Positions 31,450 to 43,151 of a DNA stretch of 64,000 nt are shown in pieces (position 1 is the stretch's first letter; each line of letters starts with the position of its first letter). Location of the stretch: the NCBI GenBank assembly GCA_001600635.1, contig BCKL01000019.1, positions 440,990-504,989 on the forward strand. Direction: 5' to 3'. A program made the translations under genes and the position numbers. This DNA comes from Leucosporidium creatinivorum. Lineage: Eukaryota > Basidiomycota > Microbotryomycetes > Leucosporidiales > Leucosporidiaceae. The notes under the pieces are model-generated. The model was given only the letters and a program-made list of their open reading frames with translations. It made no database searches and was not told the DNA's origin.

Positions 31450-32588
31450 CTACGCCTGCACCCCACTTCTCGCCCCCTCCGCACTCAACTGCTGCCACAA
31501 TTCCGCCACCATATAATCGGCTGACTGAAAGTAGTGTTGACCCTCCCCGAAGCTCTGCTCGGCGGGGGAGAGGACTCGCTGAGGAGCTGACGTCGTGTGG
31601 ACGGGAGGTGTGTTGACTTGCTCGTGCACTACGAAGCCTGATGGAGGCATGTCGATGGCGTGTTTCCACTGGAGCCCTTTTGAGCGTACAGCAGGGGGAG
31701 GAGGGAGCATCGAGACGGAGAAAGGAGGGCGGAGGACCGAAGGGAACGACTGCGAGGCCTGAGGTCGAGTAGGAGGGTGAGCCGCGGTGAGTGGGAATGG
31801 GGATGTTGGAGATGTGGGAGCGGTGGGTGGAGGAGTGTGGTGACCAAAGGACGCAGCAAGGAGAGCTTCGAGCTGCTGAAGTCGGCTTTCTAGCGCCGAG
31901 GTTGCTGACGCAGCGGGGGGAGGGCAAGCGTCCAGTGATGGCAAGGAAAGAGGAAGTGTAGATATTTGAGATTCGATCTTGTGCATGCGAGCTTCGATAG
32001 CTGACATGCGACTGAGAAAGCAGGTTGTCAGCTCTCGGATCAGAGGGGAAAGGTCGCTTCCTGAGGGTCAAAGCGGAGTGCAAGGAGCTGCTTACGCCAG
32101 AATTTCGACCTTGAACGATGCTTGAGGATCTGAAGTCTCTTTCGTGGTGCAGAGAGCGCTTGCTGTCTTTCAGCGACGGCAGGCAGGTCCCTCGGCGCTC
32201 CAATCGCACTTGATCTAGAGAAGGACCAAGGATCAGCCCTGCTATTCTGATCTAGAGCTTCAGCACCGAGTGCACTCACCTTCAAATCCCTACACCTGAT
32301 GCAAGCGGGAATGGAACGGTGCGCCTTCGTGCTCAAACGAGGGCTTCGTCCCCAGGCCGGCTCGGCGGCGAGTCCATCCCAACTCGCTCCTTGAGATTCT
32401 GCAATCCAGCTCTGGTGCTCGGTGGAAGGACTCAAAACGAGTGGCTGAGGAGACGAGGGGCGAGAGCGAGGCAGTGGCAGGCGGAACGAGTCGAGAGGCG
32501 TTTGGAGGGTGGCCGAAGTAGGGGAGGGAGGCTGAGAGTAGGGGTGAGCTGAGGGTAGTGAGCCATCGCAGTAGTGGTGATAAGACAT
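31450..32588 (-). CDS. Zn2Cys6 zinc-cluster regulator with an in-frame TGA at the fifth zinc-ligand cysteine
   Basis: Three exons. The Ser/Pro-rich N-terminus (MSYHHYCDGSLPSAHPYSQP) leads to the cluster CIRCRDLK, an intron, then IKCDWSAEGPACRR, a TGA codon (32170-32172), and KTASALCTT. Aligning with C-x2-C-x6-C-xn-C-x2-C-x6-C puts the TGA exactly where the fifth Cys (TGC/TGT) belongs. The frame continues open through a GTAAGC...CTCAG intron into a third exon with a short heptad-like region (SRMSAIEARMHKIESQIS, then LESRLQQLEALLAAS) and a Pro-rich tail ending at TAG 31450-31452. The intact downstream frame suggests a very recent nonsense allele or a base-call error. Without the stop it would be a short (~340 aa) DNA-binding protein lacking the usual large regulatory domain. 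Confidence 0.65.
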
Positions 32589-34715
32589 CGCTCGGGGTTT
32601 CGAGTGAGCTTGATGGCGAGAAGAGGTGGGAGGGAGAGACAGAAGAGCAAAGAGAAGAGAAGGAGAGGAGATCTCGACGGAAGCTTTGCTCCCGCTTCCC
32701 GCGCGTCGCAGTACATGAGGGAGTAAGAATCTGTACAAGTCTCACCTGTACGGACCCTCGCCATCCTTATCGCCCGGCAAGGAAGCTGGAACTCGGGAGC
32801 CCAAGGCCGAGGCTCTCCCCCCGCTCTCGGGACGGAGGAGTAAAAGGGCTGCCTGCAATTGCTGGCAAGCGGCAATTGAGCGCAGTGGTATCTCTTAAGA
32901 GTTGGATTCAACGCAGACGCCCTTCTTCGGATCTTCCCTCCTCCCCATGTCTTGCGAAAGATTTGGAGACACTTCCTCTGCCGAGCCAAGCTCCGAAGGC
33001 TGCGAAGGAAGGCAGGACAGTGTCCAGGCGGCAGCGAAGGCGACGGGATTTACGAGACGACGGGCCCCTGCCTTCGCCGGCGGTGCAGCAGCCGAGCTTG
33101 GAGCCACCGAGCCACTCCTTGATTCGGCGCTGGCGGGACAGGGAGAGAAAGATCTTGAGGCGGAGAGCTCCAAAAGCCGTTCATCAAGCATGTTGTGCAC
33201 TCAGTTCGAGTAGGAGCTACCGCTGAGCGCGAAAGGTTGCAGATCTGCAAGCTTCACGGCTCCCGCTGTGACAGCTCGGCGCTCGTCTTGCTCCCCTGTG
33301 CAGTATAACCGTGGCTGCGGGAGCGTCGAGTGCGGGAGACTGATATCCCCAGTGCTGTAGGTATTGATTTGAAGACCAGCCGTAGGTCGTCTCCACTCGA
33401 GTGGCGAGGAGAGGGTCTCGGCAAGACCTTCGAGCGAAGCGTCAGCATTCCCTGCACCTTTACAAAGATAGCGGGCAGACTCACTAACATCTATGACTGG
33501 CCTTGTGGTCGATTTACTACACAGCTGCACCTCGACAGCCTACTTCAGCGCCCAGAAACTCGGATTCGGCGCTCGGCGATGAAGCTCTAGCTCTCGAGGG
33601 CTTTCACAGCATCTCGAGGAGCACTTCAAACGAAAACAGCGAGCTCCAAAAAGCCGAGTGAACCGAGCGCGACGACAGCTGTAGCCTCACATTACTCCTC
33701 GCCGCCGAGATTGGCAGCGACTGAGCGAGGGCAGCAGTGCTCGTTGTTAAGGGTTTCTGGGGAGTCGCAAGAGCAGGAGCATGTTCAGTCGATATCTTGA
33801 AGTATCCCCATGAGCTATCATCCCCCTCTGGCCTGCTTAGCCGGCTTGAAAGCCGGCTCTTCCGCCGAGAACGAGGCCGACCAGAAACGTTGCAGCCGAG
33901 TAGTCTTTGAGCAGTCTCCGAGCTTGTCGGAAGATCAGAAAATACATACGAGGTGCCTTGAGGTGCCCTAGAGTACAGCACGACGAGCTGAAGAGGCGAA
34001 ACGGGCAGCGAGTCGGGAGCAGGAGACGGAGGCGGAGCTCGAAATCCAGCTTGGCTCCTCTCGTTCTGCTCGCTCATGTCAATGTCATTGTCGTACAAAC
34101 GACGATCTGAAACGCGCGCTGCTCCCCCATAGCAGCTGGGTCTCTACAGCATGCTCGGCTCCCGTTCTGCCCTTGAGCTGCTCTCTGGAGAGGGGGAGAG
34201 GCAGCTGTAAGTCGGCCGAGTAACCTCACCTTCTATGATACAGAATGGAGGCTGACCTTCCGCTTGCGCCTGCGCAGGCCTTCCCGCGAGCTCACTGTTG
34301 ACGCTTCCCCCTTGCGGCTAAGAAGCCTTCGGCGGAGAAGGAAGCCATCCTCGGCGCTCGGGGTTCAGGCGCAGCTGAGTCTTCCGGTGGGCTCGAGTCG
34401 ACACTCTAGTCGACTACAGCAGCTCGCGCATTCTGCTACAGAGCAGCCGGAACGAGGCAGAGCAGGCAGCAGGCCCGCGAGCTTGACGCCATATTCCGGG
34501 GCCCTAAAGGGCGTCGACTTGGACACTTTCATTCTGCTAGGCTGAAGGGAGGAAGAAAGGCAGCTGCCGACTTCGTACTTCCACTTCTTCTCCGCCGCGA
34601 CGTGCGTCAGAACCCTCTTCGAGTGCAAAAGAGTCGCCGACTTCAGCTCTCTCTCTCTCGCTTCTCCATCACTTCAGCTCTGTACTCGGTTCGCTCTAAT
34701 CCTCTACAACACAAC
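32589..34715. other. Long intergenic region
   Basis: About 2.1 kb between divergent genes (Zn2Cys6 on minus, SDR on plus). A minus-strand open frame 33604-34098 (165 codons; from its second ATG MSEQNERSQAGFRAPPPSPA) is the only sizeable candidate, but has no recognised domain or splice support. The last 80 bases before 34716 are CT-rich and look like the SDR 5' leader. Confidence 0.4.
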
Positions 34716-35847
34716 ATGTCTTCTTCTCCCAAGGTCATCCTCGTTACTGGTAAGCCCTCCTCGCTCGACATCCCAATCCCTTCGCAGACTGACCTCTCCC
34801 GTCTCCTCCTCAGGCTCCTCCACCGGCTTCGGTCGCCACCTCGTCGAGAACATCCTCTCCGACGGCAACATCGCCGTCGCCACCCTTCGCAAACCCTCGG
34901 CCATCGAGGACCTCGAGGCCCAGTTCGGCGAGGATCGCCTGCTCGTCCTTCCTCTCGACGTGACCAAGTCTTCTGATATCACCGACGCCTTCAAAAGGGT
35001 CAAGGAGGTGTATGGGAGGTGTGACGCTGTCATCAGTAACGCTGGGTTCTCGGGTGAGTTTGAGCTTCGGAGCTTTCGAGTCGGCGCTGACTTCTCTCCC
35101 CTCGTTGCCCGCCTTTCCTTCCACAGCGGTCGCCGAAGCCGAAGCCACACCCGACCAAGTCATCCGCGACATGTTCGACGTGAACGTACACGGACCCATC
35201 GAGCTCAGCAAGCAGGCCGTCGCCTTCTTCCGCGGGCAGAACCCGACACCAGGAGGACACTTTGTCAGCATCTCTTCGATGGCGGGCATCACCGTCACCC
35301 CTGGAACCTCGGTCTACGCTGCTACGAAGCATGGTGAGCTTTCTGAGCTTGAGGAACGACTCGGCGCTCGACTTCGGCGCTTCTTGCTGACCCTTCTTCG
35401 CTTCTTCCAGCCATCGAGGCCTACACTGAGGCTCTTGGACAAGAGCTCGACCCTTCATGGAACATCAAGGTGAGTTTTAAACCTCTTCACCTCTCTCAGC
35501 TGGTTGCTAATCTTACCGCCCTCGCACAGGTCACCTCCATCTGCCCCTCCCTCTTCCGCACCAACGTGGTCAACAACTCGCCGACCTTGCCACCTCACCC
35601 TGCATACTCCTCTCCAACCCTCCCTTCGAACTATCTCCGAGGCATGGTAAAAGCCTCGGCCTTAGGCCAATTCGGCGCTGACCCTGTCAAGGGCGCGAAG
35701 GCGATCCTTGGGGTCATTGCGAAGGATGGACCGGCGCCGGTGAGGGTTCCATTGGGCGCTCCTACTATCGACGGATTTAGGAAGAAGGCCGAGGAATTGA
35801 AGAAGCAAGCCGACGAGTACGAGGAGCTGGCGAGGTCGATGGAGTAG
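34716..35847 (+). CDS. Short-chain dehydrogenase/reductase (classical SDR)
   Basis: An NAD(P)-dependent oxidoreductase of about 285 residues in five exons. The Rossmann nucleotide-binding motif VTGSSTGFGRHLVE is split by the first intron. LPLDVTKS marks the adenine-ring Asp region, ISNAGFS the structural NAG motif, and SISSMAGITVTPGTSVYAAT plus KHAIEAY the catalytic Ser-Tyr-Lys (Y-A-A-T-K). After the substrate loop (ICPSLFRTNVVNN) a C-terminal helical segment KKAEELKKQADEYEELARSM is atypically charged. No signal peptide; cytosolic. Family members reduce diverse carbonyls, often with fungal 17-beta-HSD-like or retinol-like annotation; substrate unknown. Start is the first ATG after the CT-rich leader (ACAACATGTC). 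Confidence 0.92.
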
Positions 35848-36630
35848 GCTTGTAGGGGTTGTTTAGGGTCCGACATGTTCATAAGCCAAGGATGATAACT
35901 GTGTGTCAAGAGTGGATTGCTCCACATTCGCAAACGAGCTTGCGAAGCTTGAAGCTGGAGCTCGGCGACGTTTCGGCGAGGAGCGAAAGCCAGATCCGCG
36001 ACTTGGTCGGCTCGAAGCCAGACTCGATACAGCACCGCCGGTAAGTTCGGTACTGGACTGAGACAGTCGTTTCATAAGTCTGCTGTACTCAATTGAATAG
36101 CAAGTGCAATCGACCGTCGGCGGCGTCGCCGAAACGCAATCTCGACGAAGTACGAGGCCGTTCCAGAGCAAGCAGCAGAGACTAGTGACTTGAATGTACA
36201 GCTAGCTATCACCTCGATGGTTGAACTGTCTGTAGCATCGTCGAGAGGCGCGACTTGAAGCAAATCAGAGCCGCCTGGCCCTTGCTTGCGAGCGACAAGC
36301 GTGGAGCCGGCCCTCCCGCTCCTTCTCCTCCTACCCCTTCGTCGCCTCTTCGCCGCTTCAGCTCTCGCTCGGCGATGGATCCCATTCCTGTACCACGACC
36401 GCCCGAGGCTCAGCTCGCCGCCACGCCCAGCAAGGATTATCTTCTCCTTGGGGCCAGGCCACTCGTAGGATCGTCTCACGCTGGCGTTGCCTCTGCTCTC
36501 TGCGACGACGAGCACGAGCAGCGAGGCGGGACCGCGACAATGGAGTGCATCATCGACCTACACTACCGGCCCTTGTTCTCGCTACCCGCCTACATCTCGC
36601 CTGGCAGCCTGCCGCTCAATCGCATCACGA
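35848..36630. promoter_or_regulatory. Intergenic / upstream region of the C2H2 regulator
   Basis: About 780 bp. A plus-strand frame from the ATG at 36375 (MDPIPVPRPPEAQLAATPSK) could join the downstream gene in frame through an intron 36467-36610 (GTAGGA donor, GGCAG acceptor), extending the C2H2 protein N-terminally. The branch site is weak, so this is not adopted. Confidence 0.4.
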
Positions 36631-37840
36631 GATGAGCGATCTCAGGGACCTGCAACGCCGCGACGAGCAGGAGAAGCCTCAAGAGGAGCAGCGGCGCGAC
36701 CTACCAGGCAACATCTTCTCGCACTGGGCGTACCCTCCCTTCCCTGCTGGTCAGCGCCCACCGCACGGCCTTACATCGCCCTCCGGCGCTTCCAACGCGC
36801 TCTCGTCGTTCTCATCGCAAGGATCGTCGTCATCGGCCTCGACCTACCAGCCAGCAGAGCATCGCACAGCTCCCTACCCTGCCTACCACCACTTCCTGCC
36901 GCCCATGAGCCCACCGCTACGGCCTCAGCCGCCGCCAGCTCAAAGTCCGGGCTCTACGCTAGACGACCCTCGCTCGGCTCCGAATCCCCGCTCACACCTC
37001 TCAAGTAACGCTGCCGAGGATCACGAGTGGTCTATCAAGAGTGCGACGGCGTTGCGGAACCTGGCGCATGCTGCTGCCTCGGCGGGAGGACACGATTTTG
37101 GCGGCGACGGCGGAGGGAGCGCCGGACTCGCTTCGGGCTTACCAGCGGCTGCAGGAGATGGAGAAGGCTCGTCGATGCGCTGGTATAGCCCTTCGCCTCC
37201 GCCAGATGGAATCTGGCATGATGAGCGGCGCGCCGAGCAGGTGGGAGGTTCGCCGGAGGAACCCAAGGAAGCTGGGAACGGGAAGGGCAAGAAGAGTAAG
37301 CCAGTGAAGAAAAGGAAGAAGCATGAGGATGGTACCGATGCTGTAGCGAGGAAGTATGTCTGTCAGGAGTGTAGGAAGTCGTTTGCGAGGTGAGTTCGGT
37401 CTTCGCTCGGTGCGGACGGCCGAGAAAGACTGCTGACCTACTTGTATCGTACTGCAGGCCCTCGGCACTCGTCGTACATGAGCGCTCTCACACCAACTTC
37501 CAACCTCACATCTGCCCGACTTGCCATAGGCCGTTCAACGTACCTTCCAATCTGCGGCGACATCAACGACTTTACGTGAGCTCTCGTCGGTTTTCGTCGG
37601 TGATTCGGACTCTCGCTAATTTCGCCATCTCTCACCCTCGCACCACCTCCACAGAACCACCACGACCCGTCTCTGCTCGACTCTGGCGCTCTCCCCTCCC
37701 CGACCGACGAAGCGCCACCGCCTTCCCTCCCCTCGCCCGCCGCGCCTCCTCCAGCGAGCCTCGCCCGCTTGCTCCTCCCCACCGACTACCCAGCAGCTCA
37801 TATCGGCTCTCCGGCATTCGTGGACTCGGATAGTGTCTAG
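36631..37840 (+). CDS. C2H2 zinc-finger transcription factor
   Basis: Three exons. A long low-complexity N-terminus rich in Pro, Ser, Gly and Gln (about 220 residues) is followed by a basic nuclear-localisation-like run (GKGKKSKPVKKRKKHEDG) and two adjacent C2H2 fingers. Finger one is YVCQECRKSFARPSALVVHE then RSH. Finger two is HICPTCHRPFNVPSNLRRHQ then RLYNHH, whose final His lies after the second intron. The C-terminus is Pro-rich and ends DSDSV. The paired fingers near the C-terminus are a common layout of basidiomycete C2H2 regulators; no target is predictable. The start could be 36631 (MSDLRDLQ) or upstream; ATG 36545 is in the same frame but in poor context. Confidence 0.8.
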
Positions 37841-38494
37841 GCAGAGAGATGGAAGTAGGATGGAGGAAGGGGAGTGGGCGGAGAGATGCTCGGCGATGGT
37901 GGGGAGGGCGAGATCGGGTGTGGGCAAAGAGAGGACCATTCGGATTGACAAGGTGTTATATGTACACATTACTTCGTGTGCGCTCGATGTAATCTGTGCT
38001 CCTCGGTAACACTTGAGGGACGCGGAGCGACCGAAGTCGAGTCTGGTCGCTTTCTCGGCGATGAGCACATCAGCTCATTCTGACTCTTCTCGCGGATCAC
38101 TGACAGCTGTAAGCATACTGGCCCGAGCCTCACGAGCTGGCCTCGGCGAAGAGTGACTCGCCTGCAGCTGGAGTTGGCCGCGGCAAGGGGAAGTTGGCCG
38201 ACGACCGAGAAACGGCGAAGCGAACCCCATGGAAATAGTTCGCTGTACTACAGTCAGCTGAAAGCTTCACTATCGGACCATGCGCGGGGATTGGAGTGCC
38301 CAGCAGAATTGCTCCCTTGTTCTGGCGCGCCCCATGCTCGCTCCTTCTCTTTCCCTCGCCCTTTGTCGTTCGCCGAATCTGCCGCCTTCCTCGCCGCCGG
38401 CCAACACTAGACTATTCGACCGGCTGCTGCTTCGTAGCACACTCTCTTTCCCTCACTCACTCTTCTTCCTACCGCACGCGCCTTACGGAGCGGC
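37841..38494. other. Intergenic region
   Basis: 654 bp between two genes on the plus strand; 3' UTR of the C2H2 gene and promoter of the arrestin. CT-rich from about 38340 to 38480. No gene seen. Confidence 0.5.
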
Positions 38495-40362
38495 ATGACA
38501 GCATCCGCAAAGGCCAAGGAGGCCGGCGCGGGCTACTATGATACACCTTCAGCGGTTCACTGCGTACAGGGAGCCATGAAGCCCCAGTCGTCCGGCTTGC
38601 TCTCCAAGGTCGGCTTGGCGCAAGCGACGCTCAATGTGAGGTCTTAGCAGCAGCTCCGCCGACTCGTCTCGCTTGCTGACGATCTTGCCGCAGATCACGC
38701 TGGCAGAAGAGCTGCTGTTCCTTCGCCCTACACCACTAGGCGAGCCATCAGAGGATCCTGTGCTCGAGGGGACGTACGTCTCCCCTCCGCGCCGCCTCGC
38801 CAAGGGCAACTCAGCTCACGCAGTTGTCCCACAGAGTCACGCTCCACCTCCCCAAGAAACGAAGGCTCAACAACCTCACCGTCCGACTCCTCGGCCGACA
38901 AGACATCAGCTTCGGCGATCTTCGAGCAGCCGAGTCCAACATCTCCCTCGACCGAGAAGTCGCCCTCGACGTGGGCCAGACGCTGCTGGAGAAGGGAGAA
39001 CACTCGTTCAACTTCTCCATTATTGTGCCCTCCTCCACCCCGTGCCACGAAAAATGCAACTACGGCCGAGTGAGGCATTCGGTCACGGCGACGGCCAAAG
39101 GACTCGGTGGACTCGGTGGGGACATCGTGAGCCCGGCGCAGAGCGTTGTGCTGGTGGTCAATGTGAGCTCGAAGCCATACCGACTTCTTTCTATTGCTGA
39201 CCCTCCGCGTCGATCTATAGCCTGGTGGATCAGGCGCCAACGAGCCGCCGCCTGATCTCGTTCACCGCTATGAAGGCATCGTGGAGGATCTTGGAGTGAG
39301 AGCTCTTGTCTTGACTACGCTTGAAATTCCAGCTGACAATTCTCTCCACTTGCAGGCCTACAGTATCTCGCTCGAGTCGCAAGTGAGTTGCTCGACACCT
39401 TCGGTCATCCTCCGCCGAGCTTCGCTGACCCTTCTCGCAGCACATCATGGTCGGCGGACTTCTCTTGTGCCGCTTCTTCCTCCTCTCCCCGCCCATCGAT
39501 ATCACTCTCCACTCGATCAAAGTCAAGGTCCACCAACACTTCAACGTCACCTCACCTACCGACCCCACGCGTGCTGCTACTCTCCCGACCGACACTCGAA
39601 CAGTCCTGCTTCTCGACGGCGGCAACTCGCCAAACTACGGCAAAATGGAGAACTACCCCAAGTACGACCTAGCGGCAGCGGCCGGTCCACCGCTCAAGCT
39701 CCTCAAAGCTGGAGAATCCTACCGGCTTCACCACCTCGGCCGCCTCCCTCACCACGATGTTCTCCGACCCTCGACCTTCGAGTTCTCTGACAGCAACATT
39801 CGGATACACCACGACATTGCCCTCGAGATCACCTACCAAGCTTTGCCAGAGGGCGAGTCGAGATCAGCGCCAAAGGACGGAAAGGGCAAGGCCAAGGAGC
39901 CCGAGCCGAAGAAGATGGTCATCTCGAGACCGTTGCAGCTCTTCCCTTGCTGCGCTACGGTCGACACTTTGACGCTGCCGGCTTACTCGTCGAGCGCAGA
40001 GCTCGAGTGGGCGACACATGCTTGTCTCTGTCAGTATCCGAGTCCCCCGTGAGTCGCTTTCGCTCGTCCTTCGTCCCTCGTCGGCCACCTTGCTGACAAC
40101 TCTCGCTCACCTCCTGCCTGTATTTATCTACTGCCACAGGGTCGTCCGACATCACTGCGAGCGTCTCAACCTCAACGCCACGGACGACGGGGAGAGCTCG
40201 GTGAACGAGGTCGTCGACCGGCGTTCGAGGACGATCAAGCTGGCGAGCGGCTACCAAACGCCAAGGGTAGAGGATCCGCCGAGTTACGAGCCTACACCTT
40301 TGTTAGAAGTAGAGACCCTTACGTCGAGGTTGGCGGAGCAGCAGTTGGGGAACGAAGCGTAG
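38495..40362 (+). CDS. Alpha-arrestin (arrestin-related trafficking adaptor)
   Basis: Alpha-arrestins recruit HECT ubiquitin ligases (Rsp5/Nedd4) to plasma-membrane transporters to trigger endocytosis. The arrestin-N fold is visible as ITLAEELLFLRPTPLG, VTLHLPKKRRLNNLTVRLLG, a GQTLLEKGEHSFNFSIIVPS strand with HEKC, and YGRVRHSVTATAKG. The C-terminal arrestin half has LLLCRFFLLSPPIDITLHSI, KVKVHQHFNV, ESYRLHHLGRLPHHDVLRPS and IHHDIALEITYQA. Near the C-terminus EDPPSYEPTPLLE contains a PPxY motif, the expected WW-domain ligand. Introns are short; one exon (39356-39382) is only 27 nt (AYSISLESQ). About 500 residues. The Mup1-like permease at 11.6-14.4 kb is the sort of cargo the family regulates, but nothing links the two directly. 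Confidence 0.85.
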
Positions 40363-40617
40363 CCTTTGGTGATCACTCCGAGCTCGACGACTTCGCGACG
40401 GCCGAGAGCGAGAGCGAGATCGACCAGACTGATTGACGAAGCTGACTCCAGTGCACCCGATACAAACTGATACGACCTTAACTGATATATACATCCTCGA
40501 CAAGACCCGTTCAGACGGCCGAAGTTGAGGAGACGGAGGTCTCGGCGTTGCTGGGAGCGGAAGGCGGAGAGATGGGGACCCAAGCATAGCCTTCTGCGAA
40601 GCGAAGGCGCGTGAGAT

Positions 40618-42863
40618 TTACTTGAGCTCTAAGAGAAGGACAGGTAGCTCACTGCGAGCCGGCAATTCGCGCACGAGGTCGCCAATCGTCTTCGCAGGCG
40701 TCGCCGAAGGAGCGGCAGGGAGAGGCTGAGGGTCGTTCTGAGGAGGAGAGACGCTCCCGAGGACTGCGATAGAGTGTAAAAGTTAGCTCGAGAACTGTGC
40801 AAGAGCATCAAACGACTCACCAGAGATCGTCGCCGACTTGTTCTTGAGCAGCTGAAGGACTTGCAAGCCCTTGCCGGCGAGCGGGTCCTGTGCGGCTAAG
40901 CGGGCTGAGAACAGCTTCTCCGCCACCTCGAGAAGCTGCTTTGAGGGCTCCGACTTGCTGCGAAGGGTGTGGACCGCGTAGATGAGCTGATCTCGAGAGC
41001 GAGGTCAGCGATGGGGCGAGTTTTGACCGAGCAGGGGACTCACGATGGCGATGAAGGCTCCAGACGTCACCAACCCCGACCTTCCACCATCACTCATTGC
41101 AGCAGCAGCGTCCAACAGCTCCTTGGCATCTTGGACCGATGCCAGAATCTCGGCCTCCGTCCTCGGCGCGACGAAAGACCCGACGCGAACGAGCAGCACC
41201 ATCCTCACGAGTACGATATAGTACAGCTGTCCCTCCCTGCCAATGGCGTTGCCCTTCCTGACCTCCTGCTTCGCTCTAGGCGCTCCGTTCGTGTCGGCCG
41301 ACAGCGAGGCTGCGGCTGGAGGCGCCCAAGAGCGAAGGTTCTCGGGTTGGTCGTGGAGGAGGAGGGAGGTGAAGGCGTAGGAAGCGACTTGGAAGCTTGT
41401 GGTCGAGGAGAGAATGGGGTAGGCGGGGCTGAACGGCGGAGGAGGTGGCATTGTCGTTTGGCGGCCGGCGAGGAAGGAGTGCATGAGCTCGAGACGAGTG
41501 AGGTGGTGGCTGCGTGGCCGAAATAGTTTTAGTGCTGTATCTCTCGGAGCTCTGGAGACGACGAGAAGCTCACAAGAGCGGTCCAGCGGTGATTGGCGAG
41601 CCGAGCAGCTGGACCGAAGCGACGGCAGAGCGGAGAGCAGCCCATGCCTCGTGGATCTGGCTCGTTTCTTGAAGGTAGATGCAGCGCAGAACGTCTGCTC
41701 GGGCTTTCGTGGGTGAAGCGGGCGCGAGGCAGAGAAGATGGGTCGCCGTCGAGTCTGCGAAGGCCGAACGGGTCAGCTTCCTTCTGCGCCTCGTCTCGAG
41801 ATCACTGACAGAGGGCGGGTCCTCGACTGTCCTGCTCGAGGTAGCGGGTCGCGTTGGCGCATACGAGTAGCACCAGAGCTTGGAGCTCGAGAGCGACGTT
41901 CGACTCCTTGCCGGCAACGTCCGAAACGAGTTGGCGAATGGCCGAGGCAGCGAAGAGCGGGAAGAGAGGATTGACGTGCTCAATGTAGGCCTCTGCGAGT
42001 CTGTGTGGAGAATCAGATGAGCTATTGTTAGAATAAGAGAGCTCGGACTCACTGCAAAGCGTCGTGAGGAATCTTGACCACCTCGCTCGAGATCGCCGAG
42101 AGACCGGTCGAAGCTGCTAAGCTCAAGAATGGAGCTTGGATGGCCGTATGTCCTTCGAGAGGCATCAATTCGGGTAGTTGGAGAAGCTGTTCGTATCTTA
42201 GTCAGCTGTATCCTCTCTCAATCGAACAACCGACCGCACCTTGCCGCAGAATCCAATCGCCGACTCGGGCGCGACAGTGGCGCTCACCGCCTCGTTTCCG
42301 CAGAGATCCCATCCATCGTTCCAAGTTGTGCGAAGCGGCTGAGGAGCTGGAGGAGTCGCTTGAGGAGGTGGAGGCGCGACGACGGAAGCTTTGCGCGCAG
42401 ACGGAGGCCGCCTGCTCAACTTGGCCGTCGACTTGGACTTCGGCGCGGGCGTGGAAGGCTCGCGAGACCTGGTGCGTTTGGCGGGCGATTCCCTGCGTGA
42501 TGCAACACGTTAGCTGCCCCTCAGGACTAGGTTAGACTAAGACTCACCCAGCTGCAGCTTCCTTGACAACGAGCTTGCGCGCCGCCGTCAGCGGGCGCTT
42601 CATCTCGACGGGTGGAGGCGGAGAGGGTTCTGTAGGCGATTCGGCGAGCGACGAGAGGGGCGAGGTGGAGGTCCTGACAGCCTGATAATAGCACGAGGTC
42701 CCTCTCTCCTCGCAGCGAGAGCACAGCGGGCGCTCCCTCTTGCCTACGGTTCGAGCGGGTCAGCGCCAGCGCGAGGGGCTGCGAAAGTGGACTTACAGGA
42801 CACCTTCCTCGAGTGACAGGGTACACAGGAATTGATTGGTCGTCTCGTCTCGGGAGAAGACAT
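40618..42863 (-). CDS. Zn2Cys6 transcription factor (tandem pair, copy 1)
   Basis: A nuclear zinc-cluster regulator. The binuclear cluster is at the N-terminus: SCVPCHSRKVSC, an intron, then KRERPLCSRCEERGTSCYYQ (C-x2-C-x6-C-x6-C-x2-C-x6-C). A Pro-rich basic linker follows. The C-terminal regulatory region has DGWDLCGNEAVSATVAPESA, LAEAYIEHVNPLFPLFAASA, LQALVLLVCANATRYLEQDS, RADVLRCIYLQETSQIHEAW and LTRLELMHSFLAGRQTTMPP, the last being the GRP/GRQ element of fungal_trans-type middle homology regions. All blocks have direct counterparts in the adjacent gene at 43.2-45.5 kb, so the two arose by tandem duplication. The start is the ATG 11 codons before the first cluster Cys, and the stop is TAA 40618-40620. 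Confidence 0.85.
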
Positions 42864-43151
42864 GGCGCGCGGGTCGGTCAACAGACGGCGAGAGGAGAAA
42901 GCAAAAGAGGGTCGAGCGCTGAAGCGGGGGAGAGCATGAACTCACTACGAGTAATTGGTTTGCTCGTCAAGCGTCAAACTTACACATCAGCCTGTTATGA
43001 AATGCAAAGCATTTCACACCCGTCGTCGAAGCTTCGCCGAAGCGCTCGACCTCATCGCCGAGCAGCCAGTCGCCAAAAATGCTTGCTCGACTCCCAAGTC
43101 TACACTTCGAAGCTACTTTACAAGATACACACTAGAAATGCTGCCGAAACC

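Noticed and set aside
32170-32172. TGA read as selenocysteine
   Set aside because: Position at a Cys codon is suggestive, but Dikarya are not known to have selenocysteine machinery and no SECIS-like element was evident; a nonsense change or base error is simpler.
35668-35679. TTCGGCGCTGAC as another intronic branch block
   Set aside because: Here the string is coding (FGAD in the SDR) with no splice sites around it, which shows that the motif also occurs by chance.
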